The notes beneath the pieces are model-generated. The model was not told where the DNA came from and did no database searches. It saw only the letters and a program-made list of their open reading frames with translations. A stretch of DNA of 64,000 nucleotides from Sipunculus nudus (taxonomy: Eukaryota; Annelida; Sipuncula; Golfingiida; Sipunculidae), in NCBI GenBank assembly GCA_026874595.1, contig CM049306.1, positions 18,037,019 to 18,101,018 on the forward strand, read 5' to 3'. Made by a program: the position numbers and the translations under genes. Below are positions 1 to 12,191 of this stretch, one piece after another. Position 1 is the stretch's first letter; the number at the start of each line of letters is the position of its first letter.

Positions 1-3000
1 TTTTAGCACCCTAAAACCAGATGGACTCAAATTGTATCCGTTAGGCCTAGAATATTCTAACGCAATATCCAGGCAGGTTCTGGGGACATTTTCTTAAGAA
101 ACTATGTCATGATGACCTTACGCTCCCGAAGCAGCGGAAATCTTACGCTTCTAAAGAAGCAACTGATTTTCACGCTGCCAGTTTTGACCGTTTATGATAT
201 ATTTAGACACCAGATGGCGGTTCGTTGTCCGCTGAAAAAAACGTGCGTATGATGTGACAAGCAGCCAACCAGATGCCAATTATCAAACACTCGACAGGCA
301 TCCTGGCTCCGCCCATAGCTGCGCTTCAAGCACCGTAGGAAGACAGTCTACGGTCGAATTTTAATTGCTCCCCCTGCTTTCTCGCATCATCGACCGATTC
401 GATTCTGAGAGTATGACTGTGTTAACGTAGCCATGTATCTGTTGTCTGCAGAACTGAAACCAGCCAGCAAGGTGTGCACGCAGCCTTTGTTGTTACGTTT
501 CGTTTGAATTACAGCTCACCGGCCGGGCATCTAATGTGCCCAAGGCCCTAAGCAAACCACGTCTGCGGCAATTCTCTCTGAGCCTGTGGCCTGTTCAAAC
601 GGTTACTGGGGCGATCAGCTGTCACTCAAAACGAAATGAACATGATTGGCTCCATGTATTCCTCGCTTGGCTCTGTCTTCCAGCACAAGGTCTCATCTGA
701 TTGGACAAAAATACAGTGCTCCCCTCTGGTGTAGCAATTCAGGATACGAGGTCATAACAAACAGCGCTTACCATATAGGTAGTAGGCCTATAGTTAAAGC
801 GCTGTGTAAAGAGCGTTTGATGACCTAAATCCTGTAAGCTATTGGCCGAAAACATGATTTTGAACACCCAGAGATCTAGACGGAGTACAAATTGTATACG
901 TTAGCCCACGATTCTTCTAAAACGGCACCATGGGAGGTTCTTGGTAAGTCTGCTTTTCTGCACCGTGACATTTATTCTGTGAGCTAGGAGCAGAAAGTCT
1001 AAATTTGAGCACCGGGAAAGTCAGACAGGGCACAAATTTATCAGCATACATTCTGTAACTAGAGCCATGTTTTCAATATAAATTTCACTGATTTCAGGGA
1101 TCTCACTTATAAAGTTTGTGCCTGTTAACATACTTTAAGAGAAAATGATGAAGCACTAGACCCTGACCTTTGTCCTTTTTTCATGTCAAAATTTACATCA
1201 TTATGGGTTCATGTCCAGTGCAATGTAAAATGTGTTAATTTTACTTGCCTGGTGTGGATCCCCTGCAAAGAACAGCTATAAGTGGGAGCCAACTGTTGGG
1301 AGGCTGTTGTTTAGGCTATTGAATTTTGAAAATAGAGCTATTAAAATTTGAGTTTCAATGAAAATTATCTTAACTAAAACGACATTTATCCTTACACTTT
1401 GTCAGGATATTATAGGATTACTAAAATATTGACCTGACAAACATGGCTGGAAAATAGGCGGACTAAGACCTTATTTATGAGACTTTTTATAATTATTTAC
1501 ACTGCTTTCTTAGGTTAATGAAGAACCAAGTCACTTGTGATATCACATGCGAGGTTGAGAGGCACATGAGTGTTCCACGTGTACTCATATACACAGGTTT
1601 TCAAGCACACGGAGGAATTATTTATTCTCTGATGCAATAAAGACCTGACACCCTTCGAGTTTTACATTTCTACTTCACTATGCCTCACTGGACCGATGAT
1701 AACCTGGGCCCGAGAAAGCTATTAAACTTTTCCTGGGTAAATACACAAAAAAAAGCCTGTGCACTTGTCATGTGGTTGTCATAGCAGCACGGGCGATGAA
1801 GATGAAACGACCCCCACATCAACAATTAGTTTCCAAATCTTCTGAATCCATGAGAGACATATTATTATGGTTTATCCAGCTAAAATCGCTATAGACTGAA
1901 CTCACACTGTTATGATTTCGTGCTCTCCAAAATCATTGAATGTCCTTAATAATTTGAAACACACGGGATACTTTTTCTCTCGATACCAGATATACACATA
2001 ACAAGGGCCCAAGGACACAAAACTCACTTTATATTTTCCCATATTACAATATTATAAAAGCTAGACTTCTTTTATTTCATAAGACATCCTTTTGGAAACT
2101 ATTAGCTGAGTTACAGTGCGAACCTGTGGAGGATTGTAATAGAATATATGAAGTTCAGGGATAAATTTCTATAATATGGGACAGTTTGTGAATTTGAGAT
2201 GGGTGCCATCAGGCATAAATCTTTAGCAATTTTAAGTGTTTGCAGTTTATGCTAGATGAAGATTAAAAAATATGCCCATGAAAGTTGTGAACTAACCGGT
2301 GGACCGATTGACATAAAAGACTGCGCATGATTATACAGATATTATTTGGTATACATCATGAGTACACTAATACTTCCCTAATGGTATGTACACTGACTGT
2401 ACATAAGCTGATGACACTTTAATGAATACGAAGAGCTGAAAAGTCCCTCGCAAAATAATAGTTAATGCATTTGCCTTCAAAAATTACCATGCAACTTTAA
2501 ATCAAGAAATGAATGTATGTGGGCAAAAGTAGGCGGCAATGCAAACTCAGACATTAAAGCAACGGCATCTAGAAAGGATTTCAGTAAGGGTCTCAGGACT
2601 CTCTCTGTAGTGTGTATAAATATGCTCCAGCATATCTCTTAAGATTCAGAAGATCTCTGGGCATTTTAAAAATAATCAACAGATATCGGTGTCAAGTGTT
2701 TATATACTGCATGCAGTGTGTAGAAAATTCATTCTAACAAAATATATAAACTTGTCTGAGGGAGCAGTTTGGGTAATATGAAGGCAACACTGAAACAATA
2801 TTTGCAAACACTCAAGAAAATGTCTCGAAACCTTTATAGATATAATGACTTGGGGAAATTAACAATTTGATCAGACCCAATAAATCCATCTGTAATAGGA
2901 CTAAGTAAAAGTCAATAACCTGGTGACAAGCAAACAATGACTCAAACTAGATTAAGAATTATACCTTTTCAATGACTATATATAGAATGATGCGCAAAAA

Positions 3001-3745
3001 CGTTCCAACTATCAATTTTTAAAGTTTTCTGTAATGATTCTGAAGAACTGAATTTTTTACAATTGTTCTCAAACTTACCATGATGAGAGAAATTCATCTG
3101 GGAAAAGAAATCTTAAATATTAAACCTCATCACAAACAAATGAAAAAGAAATTGAAAATGAGAGATGTAACAGCTAAATCAGGGTGCCGTGTTGCCCCCC
3201 CCCCCCGGAACAGCCACTGGTTGTGCTTTTAGTCTTATTTATGTATTTACCTTTATCTTTTGTTTGTATTTTATCAAAATGTATAAGGATTTAAAAATAT
3301 ATCACATTTCATACTCTTTTGCTGGTTAATAGCAGTAGTCCAGGAATCTTCAGTCCAACAGCACGAGCATATAGCATTTAGCTGCTAAAAAGAAGCCAAA
3401 GATACCTATAAACTTGACATAGAGTGACTACAGATGTTAAAATGAAAATACAGGGCGCAAAGTATGGTTCAAATGCAAGTTCTTTTTGTTGCAAAATGCG
3501 ACCCTGCATGTCAACTTTGACAGTGAAAAATAGACAATGACTATATATTATTAAAATATTTGAAAATGCCTACCGTGTAGTTGCATTTGAAATGGCAATC
3601 CTTTTGTTCTGCATAGTACGCACAGACAGCGCAGCATCTGTCTTTCCAAACATTTAGATATATTTAGTTATATAACCTATATTTGACATATCTAAAAAAA
3701 ATATAAATTTTAGTCAAGCATGTGTGTATCAAACTTCTCACACTG

Positions 3746-3748
<3 letters not shown>
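1..3748. other. Gene-free AT-rich stretch
   Basis: I see no supportable gene. Short open frames here lack recognisable domains or paired splice sites. Two diverged copies of a roughly 65-bp sequence, sharing ACAAATTGTATACGTTAG-like text, occur in direct orientation near 20-85 and 870-940; they could be the edges of an old repeat. A C-run lies near 3195-3207. Confidence 0.6.

Positions 3749-3785
<37 letters not shown>
3749..3785. repeat. (TA)n microsatellite
   Basis: Uninterrupted TA dinucleotide run of about 18 units. Confidence 0.95.
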
Positions 3786-3787
<2 letters not shown>

Positions 3788-4593
3788 CGAGTACGTTTTC
3801 TTTTGTTTCAAACAAAGTAAGAGGTCCAGGGGTACGTGTGTTCCTCTAGCAACATTCAAAATGTCGTTGACAATACTTGTGCAATCAACTCACCTTTGTT
3901 TTCCTTTTATCTCCACATTTTACACATAGCCTTGGAGCTTTATTTATACTTAACCAAGGCATGATGTCACCTCACCGGAATAATAAATTAACTTCCCATC
4001 AGCTTTAGTACTACGTAGACAACTCGGGCAACCGGGCAATGACAGCACCGAACGGTAATACGTTTTGTATTTTCTAGAAACATCTAGCTCTAACACAACA
4101 AGAAACACCAATTTGACCATGTACCCAATAAACAAGTTTGAAACACCAGATGCATCACCAAAAAAACCCCAGCCATCACAATAATAATAACATCATAATA
4201 TATGTCTGCTCACATTTATTATGTGTTCACGGTGTTCATTTAGAACTACTTCTGCATGGAGGAGTTATTAGTATAAAGTATATTTACATTCACACCTCAT
4301 TTGTTTACCTGAGCCAGGGTGCTGAGGCCTGTCTAAGACCCTGTATCCGCTCCTTTGGAGAGAATATATGGTTCACTAAATATATTTTAATTAAGATCAG
4401 CTTTTCCCAATGTTTCATACCTGGGCGGTCATGTATTATGATACAAATTTTATAGTGAATAAACAACTGTTAGTAAAACATCGGAGAAATGAAACATTGT
4501 AACTCTACTGGATACTCATAAACAAAAACAAGCTCATTAATAAGACCTAAATGAAACCTGAGTTGAAACTTTATTAAGAAAGAAATAACCTAC

Positions 4594-4879
4594 CTTTCTT
4601 TGACGTATCGTTTGAGCATGGACCTTTTTCGTCATGTCCACTACTCTTTCGGGACAAGGAATCAGTGTTAAATCCGGGCAGGATGCCCCAGTCAGCACCA
4701 TTGTTTGTACCATTTAATCCATTCGAGACGACACTTTTCTTTTTATATTTCCCGTGAAGGTTTACAACATTCAAATTGATACTATATTGCAGAAATATCA
4801 AAACTACAACGACCACAAGAAGTATTTTAAGCACACTAAACACGCCACATTTCCTGCAGCACAACCATTTGTACGCCAT
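4594..4879 (-). CDS. B4GALT-like first exon, copy 1 (orphan)
   Basis: The minus-strand frame begins at a second ATG (4879); an upstream in-frame ATG at 4900 has no counterpart in the other two copies. It encodes a short cytosolic tail with clustered cysteines (CCRKCG), a strongly hydrophobic type II membrane anchor (KILLVVVVVLIFLQY) and a lumenal stem with N-glycosylation sequons (NGT, NDT), ending in GPCSNDTSKK. An AAAG|GTAGGT donor at 4594 gives a phase-1 exon of 286 nt; without splicing the frame stops at 4574. It is clearly paralogous to the exons at 23807 and 56223. No catalytic exon is recognisable on the minus strand between here and the window start, so it may be an orphan duplicate, or its partner exons may lie outside the window. 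The B4GALT identity is inferred from the 23807 copy lying upstream of catalytic exons. Confidence 0.6.
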
Positions 4880-4900
4880 CACAGCTATTTGTATATGCAA

Positions 4901-5248
4901 AGGTTATTATGTAACGTGTCTGACCGCGCCTAACAATCAGAAAATGTGTCTCGTAAATTTGTAGCCCCACTGGCAGTTGACACAATTAGGGATGCTTTGC
5001 AAATAATGTTTTATGTAATCGTAGCCGGGTCGGTTTGTTCTTGTCAGATTAATAGGTGTACATAAAAAAATCTTAATGTTAAAATCTGACATTATGCACA
5101 TGGACCGTATAGAATAACATGTCCATGGTTCATTATTTTAAATTTCGTAGAACTATGGAAATACTATTTTAAATATAAAACAATCTCAAATATTACTTTT
5201 TTTCTCACCTTGCTCTTTATTTTTTCCAATATAAATATTAATATTATA

Positions 5249-5299
<51 letters not shown>

Positions 5300-6022
5300 A
5301 AACAAGGCTGTTAATACAGGGACCAGACGAAATTTTGGAAATTGGAAACTTTATGGCAGGGGCTGATCAAATTGATTTTTAGGATTGCCTCGTCATATGA
5401 AAACGTATTGCATAAATAAGTTAAATAACAAATTGCATGCAAAGTGGACTAGGATTGGGATGTATATATCAGCTGGAATTTTCACAGGGGAATATGTTGT
5501 TGAAGTTTTTTGTCTTCCCTGCAGATTTAAAAAAAAAAAGTTACAAGAAACTGGTTAACTGACCAGAAAATTAAATATTTAGACAGCATCTTTTCATATA
5601 CTATTGTCCATTTAATAGATAAAAAATAAATCATTACATTATAAACCCAGACGTTTATGCGATGGACTGGCCTTCCCATAAGCCTTATAAATATATGGTA
5701 ACCACACACATGACAGAGTAATCTAAGCTACTGGAACTTCAAAATGGAAAAGGATAAGTAAAATCAACTTGAACATTCAGCAGAGAAGTTCTATGTAATA
5801 TCGATAAATCCATTGGGTTTCTGTTGGCCTTACATCAATACATTAATATTTCAATGTTGCTGAATCCCTTTGAATGGGTACATGTGATTGTGTCTTTATT
5901 TAATGACTCATCTCTGTTTAAGGATAAACAATAAAAGAAATGATGATATAGTTTCCCTCTTGTGCTCATTACTCGTATTAATCCCTACCCAATATCATAA
6001 CGAGAGCGTTATATATCCAAGT

Positions 6023-6024
<2 letters not shown>
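4901..6024. other. Intergenic AT-rich DNA
   Basis: The 100 bp next to the copy 1 start codon resembles the region just upstream of the other two first exons (shared TCTGATTGTTAGxCGCG...AGACACG text). Beyond that I see no gene. It contains a TTA microsatellite. Confidence 0.5.
5251..5296. repeat. (TTA)n microsatellite
   Basis: About 15 units of the trinucleotide TTA. Confidence 0.95.

Positions 6025-6061
<37 letters not shown>
6025..6061. repeat. (TA)n microsatellite
   Basis: Uninterrupted TA run directly before the presumed left end of the Gmr1-like retroelement; it may be its insertion site. Confidence 0.95.
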
Positions 6062-6065
<4 letters not shown>

Positions 6066-6881
6066 AAAGGTGTCTCTTTTATTGTGGTACATGTGTCTGT
6101 AGGCATTCAGTTTCGCGTCAAGCGCAAACCCTGTGCGCTGCTATAAATAACCGCACCTGCTGAACTCTCGCGGAGTGTAGAAACACAGTGCTCATACTAA
6201 TCTGGAACTTTCTGGGCTTGTCGCGCTATATGAGCGCGTGTCTTGTAATGTTCTTTCGGCGTGTATATTATGTATTGTTGGGTTCTTTGGGGTTGTTCGT
6301 GAAATAGAAGTTTCTAGAATTTTCGGATGAAATGTTATAAATAGTACTGTGTTTGAGAACCGAGAGGAGAGAGAAATATTCCAGCGGACACGGAAGAGTA
6401 TGAGTCAGTTTTGGACCTATCCGATAATTACAGTAGTGTCAGGGATTCTACAAACTCTATGCAGATTAAGTGCGGCCTGTCTCCAGTTTGCTTACGGCAT
6501 TATTTCAAGAACTTCACTTTTTTACAACAGATTGATTTTGTGATTGAATTGGACTATTATTTTCTGAGGATATTTATGTGAACTGTTCTTCTCGATTACA
6601 AGTTTGAAAGGACTTGTTGTCACTGTGACAGTGGTGGTAGCCAGGTACTGTACACTTAATTTATTATACTGTGTAACTGTATTGATTAAGTGTATTGTAA
6701 TGTTAGGATTGTTTGAGAGAAAATTATTAATATTTGTTAACGAAAAACCACTGACTTCTACATTCATTCCCCTAGACATTTCACGCTGCCTAGTGTTGCA
6801 GAAACTGATTTTTTTTTATTTCCATAACAAAATTTATGCTCGTGACGACTACGTGATCTGTTGTTGTTGGGTCCCATAACA
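6062..6881 (+). repeat. Putative 5' LTR
   Basis: It begins TGTTAAAGG right after a TA run and ends CCATAACA six bases before the primer-binding site, giving TG...CA ends. A TATA-type signal (CTATAAATAA) lies at about 6141. No matching 3' LTR was found, so the left boundary rests only on the TG and the distance to the primer site. Confidence 0.55.
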
Positions 6882-6887
6882 TAAAAT

Positions 6888-6904
6888 TGGGGGCTCGTCC
6901 GGGA
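6888..6904 (+). promoter_or_regulatory. Primer-binding site for tRNA-Pro
   Basis: TGGGGGCTCGTCCGGGA is complementary to the 3' end of proline tRNA, the same primer site used by murine-leukaemia-type retroviruses and by many Ty3/Gypsy elements. It marks the start of the internal region of the retroelement. Confidence 0.9.
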
Positions 6905-7049
6905 AGCTTAATAGTTTTTAAACTTTATTAGGCCTCGACCTAGACACATTGTTTTATCTTACATTGTTTACAAGATTACATATTGTTTACAATACATTGT
7001 TTACAGGATTTATCTCAGTGATTTTTTGTTATTGTTTTAACATCTTAAC

Positions 7050-8060
7050 ATGGCAGTTTTCAAACTTGAGAAATTTGTTGAAGATCCCGACCGTGATCAA
7101 CTTGAACAGTTGACAAAAGATCAGTTGTTGCGCCTGGGACAACATTTGGGGCTAGGCGTAAAAACAGCTTTGAGAAAGCCTGATATCATTGCTAAAATTG
7201 CAAGATCTAGTTAGCAAAGGTTTAACTGAAGAGAGTGAAGTGGAAACATAAAAATATGACAGCCTTGCTATGCAGTTAGAATAAAAAAAGTTAGAAATGC
7301 AACATGAACTAGCATTAAAACATCAGAATTAGAAAAACAAAGAGAAAAGAGGGAAGAACATCAAAGGTTAAAAAAGTTTGAATTAGAAAAGGAAAAACGA
7401 AGAGAAGAGAGGGAATTAGAAAAACAAAATGAAATAGAAAGAGAAAGACTAGAAAAAGAAACAGAAATTGAGTTAAAACGACTGGAGTAAGAAAGACTTA
7501 AACAAGAACATAGTCTAAGTGCTGCCCCGACTCACAGTTTTGATGGTACAAACACATTAGACTTGTCCGACCTTTTCAAGAAAAAGAGGTTAATAAATAT
7601 TTCTTACACTTTGAGAATGAAGCTGAAAATTTTAAATGGCCTAAGTAAAATGGGACTATGCTATTACAAAGTGTATTGACTGGCAAGGCCAGAGAAATTT
7701 ATACAGAGCTTTCAGTAGAAGCCGCTGCTGACTATGACCAGGTTAAACGGTTAATCCTAAAATGTAATGAGTTAGTTCCGGAGGCTTACCGCCAGAAATT
7801 CAGAAATTGGGAAAATCGCAAGGAAAAGACCTACGTAGAGTTTGCAAGGACAAAAGAAAGTTGTTTGATCGCTGGGGTAGTTCCAAAAATGTAATGAAAG
7901 ATTATGACAATTTGCGTCAGTTGATTTTGCATGAAGAATTTTAGGGCTGCACTAACGCAGATGTCAAAATTTTTCTGGATGAGAAAAGTCCTGAAACACT
8001 TGACATTGCTGCTCAATTAACTGATGATTATTTATTAACCCAGAAAATGTCCTTTACCAC
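7050..8060 (+). pseudogene. Broken gag of the Gmr1-like element
   Basis: An ATG at 7050 opens a SAP-like start (FVEDPDRDQLEQLTKDQLLR), followed by a Lys/Glu-rich coiled coil at about 7260-7500 and a SCAN-like capsid region (VPEAYRQKFRNWENRKEKTY) at about 7658-7890. The frame is broken by a stop near 7212, several stops in the coiled coil and frameshifts near 7600 and 7870. A zinc knuckle usually found between capsid and protease is not visible. Gag would package the element's RNA; this copy cannot make it. Confidence 0.75.
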
Positions 8061-8083
8061 AACTCATTCACAAACAAGAATGT

Positions 8084-8534
8084 AAATCAGTATGGTCAAA
8101 AGAAGTTTGATTTTGTATCATTTTCAAGTGATTTTTCAGATTCAACCCCAATCAGAATTTTGAGTGACACTGGTTCAGGCCAGACTCTCATGTTAGCAAA
8201 CACTTTGCCATTTTCTAATAGGTCTTTCACTGGTGCACATGCACTTGTTAATGGTGAGTTTTCAGACAAGCACACTTCAGTTCCGCTTCACAGTATATAT
8301 TTAAAGACAGATTTGATTTCTGGGAATATTACTGTTGACATAAGAACTACTTTACCCTTTAAGGGAATTCAGTTGCTACTAGGCAATGATGTTGGAAGTG
8401 ACAAAGTACAGCCTGTACCAATAGTGACAGAAAAGCCGTTGCTTCATCAGGACACTGATCCGGAAAGTCAGGAAATTCCTGGTTTGTATTCTTCATGTGC
8501 TGTAACTAGATCTATGGCCAAGAAAAACACACAA
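8084..8534 (+). pseudogene. Aspartic protease region of the Gmr1-like element
   Basis: This is the longest intact frame of the element. It holds the catalytic motif DTGSG (about 8166) and, about 70 residues later, a flap-side ILGND-like motif (LLLGNDVG), as in retropepsins of Ty3/Gypsy elements. It ends in a stop at 8535, after which the integrase region begins almost at once in another frame. Confidence 0.75.
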
Positions 8535-9810
8535 TGAGGATAATGGTCCAGATAATAACACTCTGGGAGTCACAAGTGACTCGTCTAACGACTCGCCCGT
8601 ACAGGATGCAGCATTTTCAAGGTCAGAACTTATCGCAGAACAGCATAAGGACCCTGATATTTCATGTTTGTTCCCCAGGGCAGTTTCTAAAGATGAACTG
8701 TCACAGAACCCAGTTTGTTTCTATGTTAAAAATGGAGTGCTTATGCGTAAATAGCGACCACCTGATGTATGCGCTGATAATGAGTGGGCCATCAAACATC
8801 AAATAGTAATGCCCAAAAGCTATCGCAATGAAATTCTAAGCATGGCACATGAGGCTCCTTTATCTGGCCATTTAGGTATAAATAAAACTTATCAGAAAGT
8901 TACTACACACTTCTATTGGCCTAACCTCAGGACTGATATTGTACAATATTGTCAATGGTGCCATACATGCCGGATGGTAGGCAAGCTCGATCAGAATCCT
9001 CCAAAAGCCCCACTTAGGCCTATTCCTGCTTTTGAGGAGCCATTAATTAGGATTATATTGAACCACTGTCCAAAACAAAATCTGGACATAAATTCTTGCT
9101 GACAATTATGTGCGCATCTTCCAGGTTCCCTGAAGCAATACCATTGCGCAAAATTAATGCTAAATGTGTTGTCAAGGCTCTGACCAAGTTTTTTTTTACA
9201 ACTTTCGGATTACCAAAATCTGTCCTGTCTGACCAAGGGTCTAATTTTATGTGTGGCTAGTTCCAGCAAGTAATGCTTGAGCTAGGTATAAAACAATACA
9301 GCTCTTCGCCATTCTATCCTGAAAGTCGGGGCCCTCGAGCGTTTTCAACAGACATTAAAAAACATGATTAGGACCTATTGCTATGACACACAGAAAGACT
9401 AGGATGAAGGAATCAACCTATTGCTGTTTGCTGTCAGAGAATCCTTTCAAGAGTCCTTGGGTTTCAGTCCCTTTGAACTAGTTTTTGGACACTCAGTTCG
9501 CGGTCCATTAAAAGTAATAAAAGAAAAACTCTTCTGTTAAAATCCTGATTCTCTTAGTTTATTGCAGTATGTTTCAGACTTTCGCACTAAACTACAAAAT
9601 GCTTGTGAAATTGCAAAGTCTCATCTAAAATCTGCACAAAGTAAAATGAAAACAAAGTATGAAAAGCACACTGTAAGTAGGGCGTTTGAGCCTTGTGAGG
9701 AGGTCCTTGCCTTACTACCCATCCCTAGCAGACCTCTGCAAACTAGGTATGCAACAAGCAGAAGCTACGTTGTAGTCCAATATACGTTTCAGTTTGGAAC
9801 GACAATTTAA
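8535..9810 (+). pseudogene. Broken integrase of the Gmr1-like element
   Basis: It has an H2C2 zinc-binding domain at about 8840-8980 (HEAPLSGHLGI, then CQWCHTC), followed by the catalytic core. The region that should hold the first catalytic aspartate is shortened and reads LNHCPK. The second aspartate (SDQGSNF) and the glutamate region (GALERFQQTLK) are recognisable. A chromodomain-proximal segment (FEPCEEVLALLPIPSRPLQ) closes it at about 9690-9750. Stops or frameshifts near 8753, 9060, 9258, 9330, 9403 and 9538 disable it. Confidence 0.8.
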
Positions 9811-9947
9811 GATCAAAGTAAAGCATTTTAAAATGACTGGCCCTCAAATGGTATGGTATAATATAATAGAATAAATCTACTAAAATTATAAAATGACTTG
9901 ACATAGTGTAACTTTTGAGCTTAACTATTAGGATGATATGATTACTA

Positions 9948-11462
9948 TAGAGTAAGGGGGGGTATTATCGGACACTTTTGGCTTCGTCCGCTTACCGTCC
10001 CATGACTAATCAAAACAACGCCGGCTTCCGGGTATCATTTCAAACCTCACGAACAGGAGATCTTTTTAAGACTAAACATGTCAAGGTCAAGCGCCCTCTA
10101 GTACAAAAAAATTGCAAGAGACGCCGCGGAGGTTCACCTGGGTAATATCGGACACCACCCGGGTAATATCGGACACCGGGCTAAACGGCGATACCTTGCG
10201 CAGGGGTTGACCGTTATATCATGGAAAACTGACGTTGACAGCTGGCACAGACGCAATAACAAGCACAAAACGTATGGTTTTATGGGAAAACATTGTCAAA
10301 TCTTTCATTTGATCAGTTTTTCTACCAATGGTAACCCGTGGATGAGCCGTGTTTGTGGGTTTCTTCTGTGGACCTTGGTGCGAGATTGTGACTGGCAAAG
10401 TGCCAGACGATTCGTCGCAGAAAGGCTGTTCTCGAGGATAGCGGAAATTTGCAAACTGAAATGTTTTAAGCGGTCATTTTGTATAAAATATCAATAATTA
10501 CTAACACCCTAGATTAAATGCCGATATAATATGTGTATTTTCCCAGTATATAATCATTAATACCTTTATTTCTGGTAATTCTTAAATACATGCACTGAAG
10601 ACTTCTGTTATGGTATGGGTAAGATGCATGCAAAATGCAAGAACTTATAGTTTTATACTATATGAATATAAAGTGATCATCTAAATGCAAAAAGGCAAAT
10701 TAACATTATTATATGCTAAAATAATAATATATAAGTATAACATTTTAATATTTGCAATTTTTTTCAGTAAACTGTTCAGTTATAAAAGGTGCATTCAAGC
10801 AACTTTAAATGCAGATATATATATAGCAAATATGTGACATTATGACCCCGTGTACTATGAAATTATATACAGTCGTTCTGCTATAAAAATAACTCCAAAT
10901 ATCATAACAATTAATCATATTTGCTTTAGAGGCAATGTGTCGTTGTTTATCCTTCAAAGAGCCCCTTATAATGATTGTCAGTTTCCATGGTGCCGAGTGT
11001 CCGATATTACCCAGGTTCCTTTTTGGCCACCCGGGTAATATCGGACACTTAACAAATTACAGTACATTTTAAAATATCTTTGTTTTTAGTCAAGCAAAAT
11101 GCTATGTATGAAAAATAAACAGTCTGACGGTGATATAAACTGGTCAACAGGTCATGACATCGCGTCTGACTGTCAAAACTTGACCTAGTTTTGGGGTCAC
11201 GCCGATCACGTGTGTCGTGCCTGAACTTTCCAGGACGGCTGAGACCGGTCATTGGTTCCATGGAAGCCGTGTTAAACCAATAAAAAATGACCTTTTATTT
11301 AATTTTTGGCAGTATTTAACGGAAGTTGTAAACAAAACAAATCATAAACTTTCATTTGTCGCATGCTGTCGGTCGGGATTACCAAAAATGACCATTTCTT
11401 GAGGATTTATAGGCAAGTGTCCGATATTACCCGGGTGTCCGATATTTGCCGGGTTTACTCTA
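9948..11462. mobile_element. TIR DNA transposon with iterated GGTAATATCGGACAC motifs
   Basis: The ends are inverted: the left reads TAGAGTAAGGGGGGGTATT then ATCGGACAC, and the reverse complement of the right reads TAGAGTAAACCCGGCAAAT then ATCGGACAC. A TA dinucleotide flanks each side, as expected for a TA target duplication. The motif GGTAATATCGGACAC (or its complement) recurs at about 9958, 10140, 10162, 10990, 11032, 11416 and 11436, on opposite strands in the two halves. One 96-residue open frame (10207-10497) has no recognised domain. This is probably a non-autonomous element; the superfamily is not certain. Confidence 0.7.
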
Positions 11463-12191
11463 TATTACTATAAGAATATAAATAATAACATAAAGTGTAA
11501 AAAGAAGCTGGTAAATGTTGTATATATGTAAATAGGATCGGGGAGACACAACGTAAAAAAATGCCATAAAATGGCAATAAGCGATCATATACCATGCAAG
11601 TTTCAAAATATACATAAACAAACAAGCATTAATATAATTTATATATATGTATATATATATATATAAATATAAATAGGATACTTAAAAAATACAATTTTAT
11701 AAGAGATTATGCACACTGATATGTTTAAATCAGTGTATGTAAATAATTTATTATGGTTAAATACATTTAAGGTATTATAAAATAGTATAATGCATGAAAA
11801 ATATATTAAGATGAAAAATGACATAATAAATTTGTTATGAAATGATGTGCAAAATATCGTATAACTTATATTGCATGGAGCTGGAGGAATATAAGTGAAT
11901 TCTGTTTACGCCTATCCTGAGAAATGATTACGCCGATATAAGATGAAGTGACGAATCATTAAATAAATAAGTCAATTAATGCCAAAAGCAATCGATCACT
12001 CAGTGAAACATACAAAGTAAATAAACCAGCAATAAAATGAAATTAAAAATGCATTTTGAGTAAAGTAAATGTAAATAAATTAATTATAACAACCTGATAT
12101 ACAAACTTATATGACACATAAATTGAAATATAATAATAAATCTTATTCATTCAATTATATATTAAATAATGTTATTAAATAGAACCGTAAT
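11463..12191. other. AT-rich spacer
   Basis: I see no gene. It holds short A/T runs and a small TA run near 11640-11665. Confidence 0.5.

Larger units (their letters stand above)
6062..9905 (+). mobile_element. Degenerate Gmr1-like Ty3/Gypsy retrotransposon
   Basis: In order I see a likely 5' LTR, a tRNA-Pro primer-binding site, gag, aspartic protease and integrase. The coding parts carry many stops and frameshifts. Protease passes directly into integrase with no reverse transcriptase or RNase H between them. Gmr1-type elements carry integrase before reverse transcriptase, so the order fits a Gmr1-like element truncated after integrase; the reverse transcriptase half and the 3' LTR are absent. 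Downstream sequence is interrupted by a DNA transposon at 9948. It is a dead, 3'-truncated copy. Confidence 0.8.

Noticed and set aside
9950-9965. AGAGTAAGGGGGGG as a polypurine tract of the Gmr1-like element
   Set aside because: It coincides with the inverted end of the transposon at 9948-11462, and no LTR-like TG start follows.
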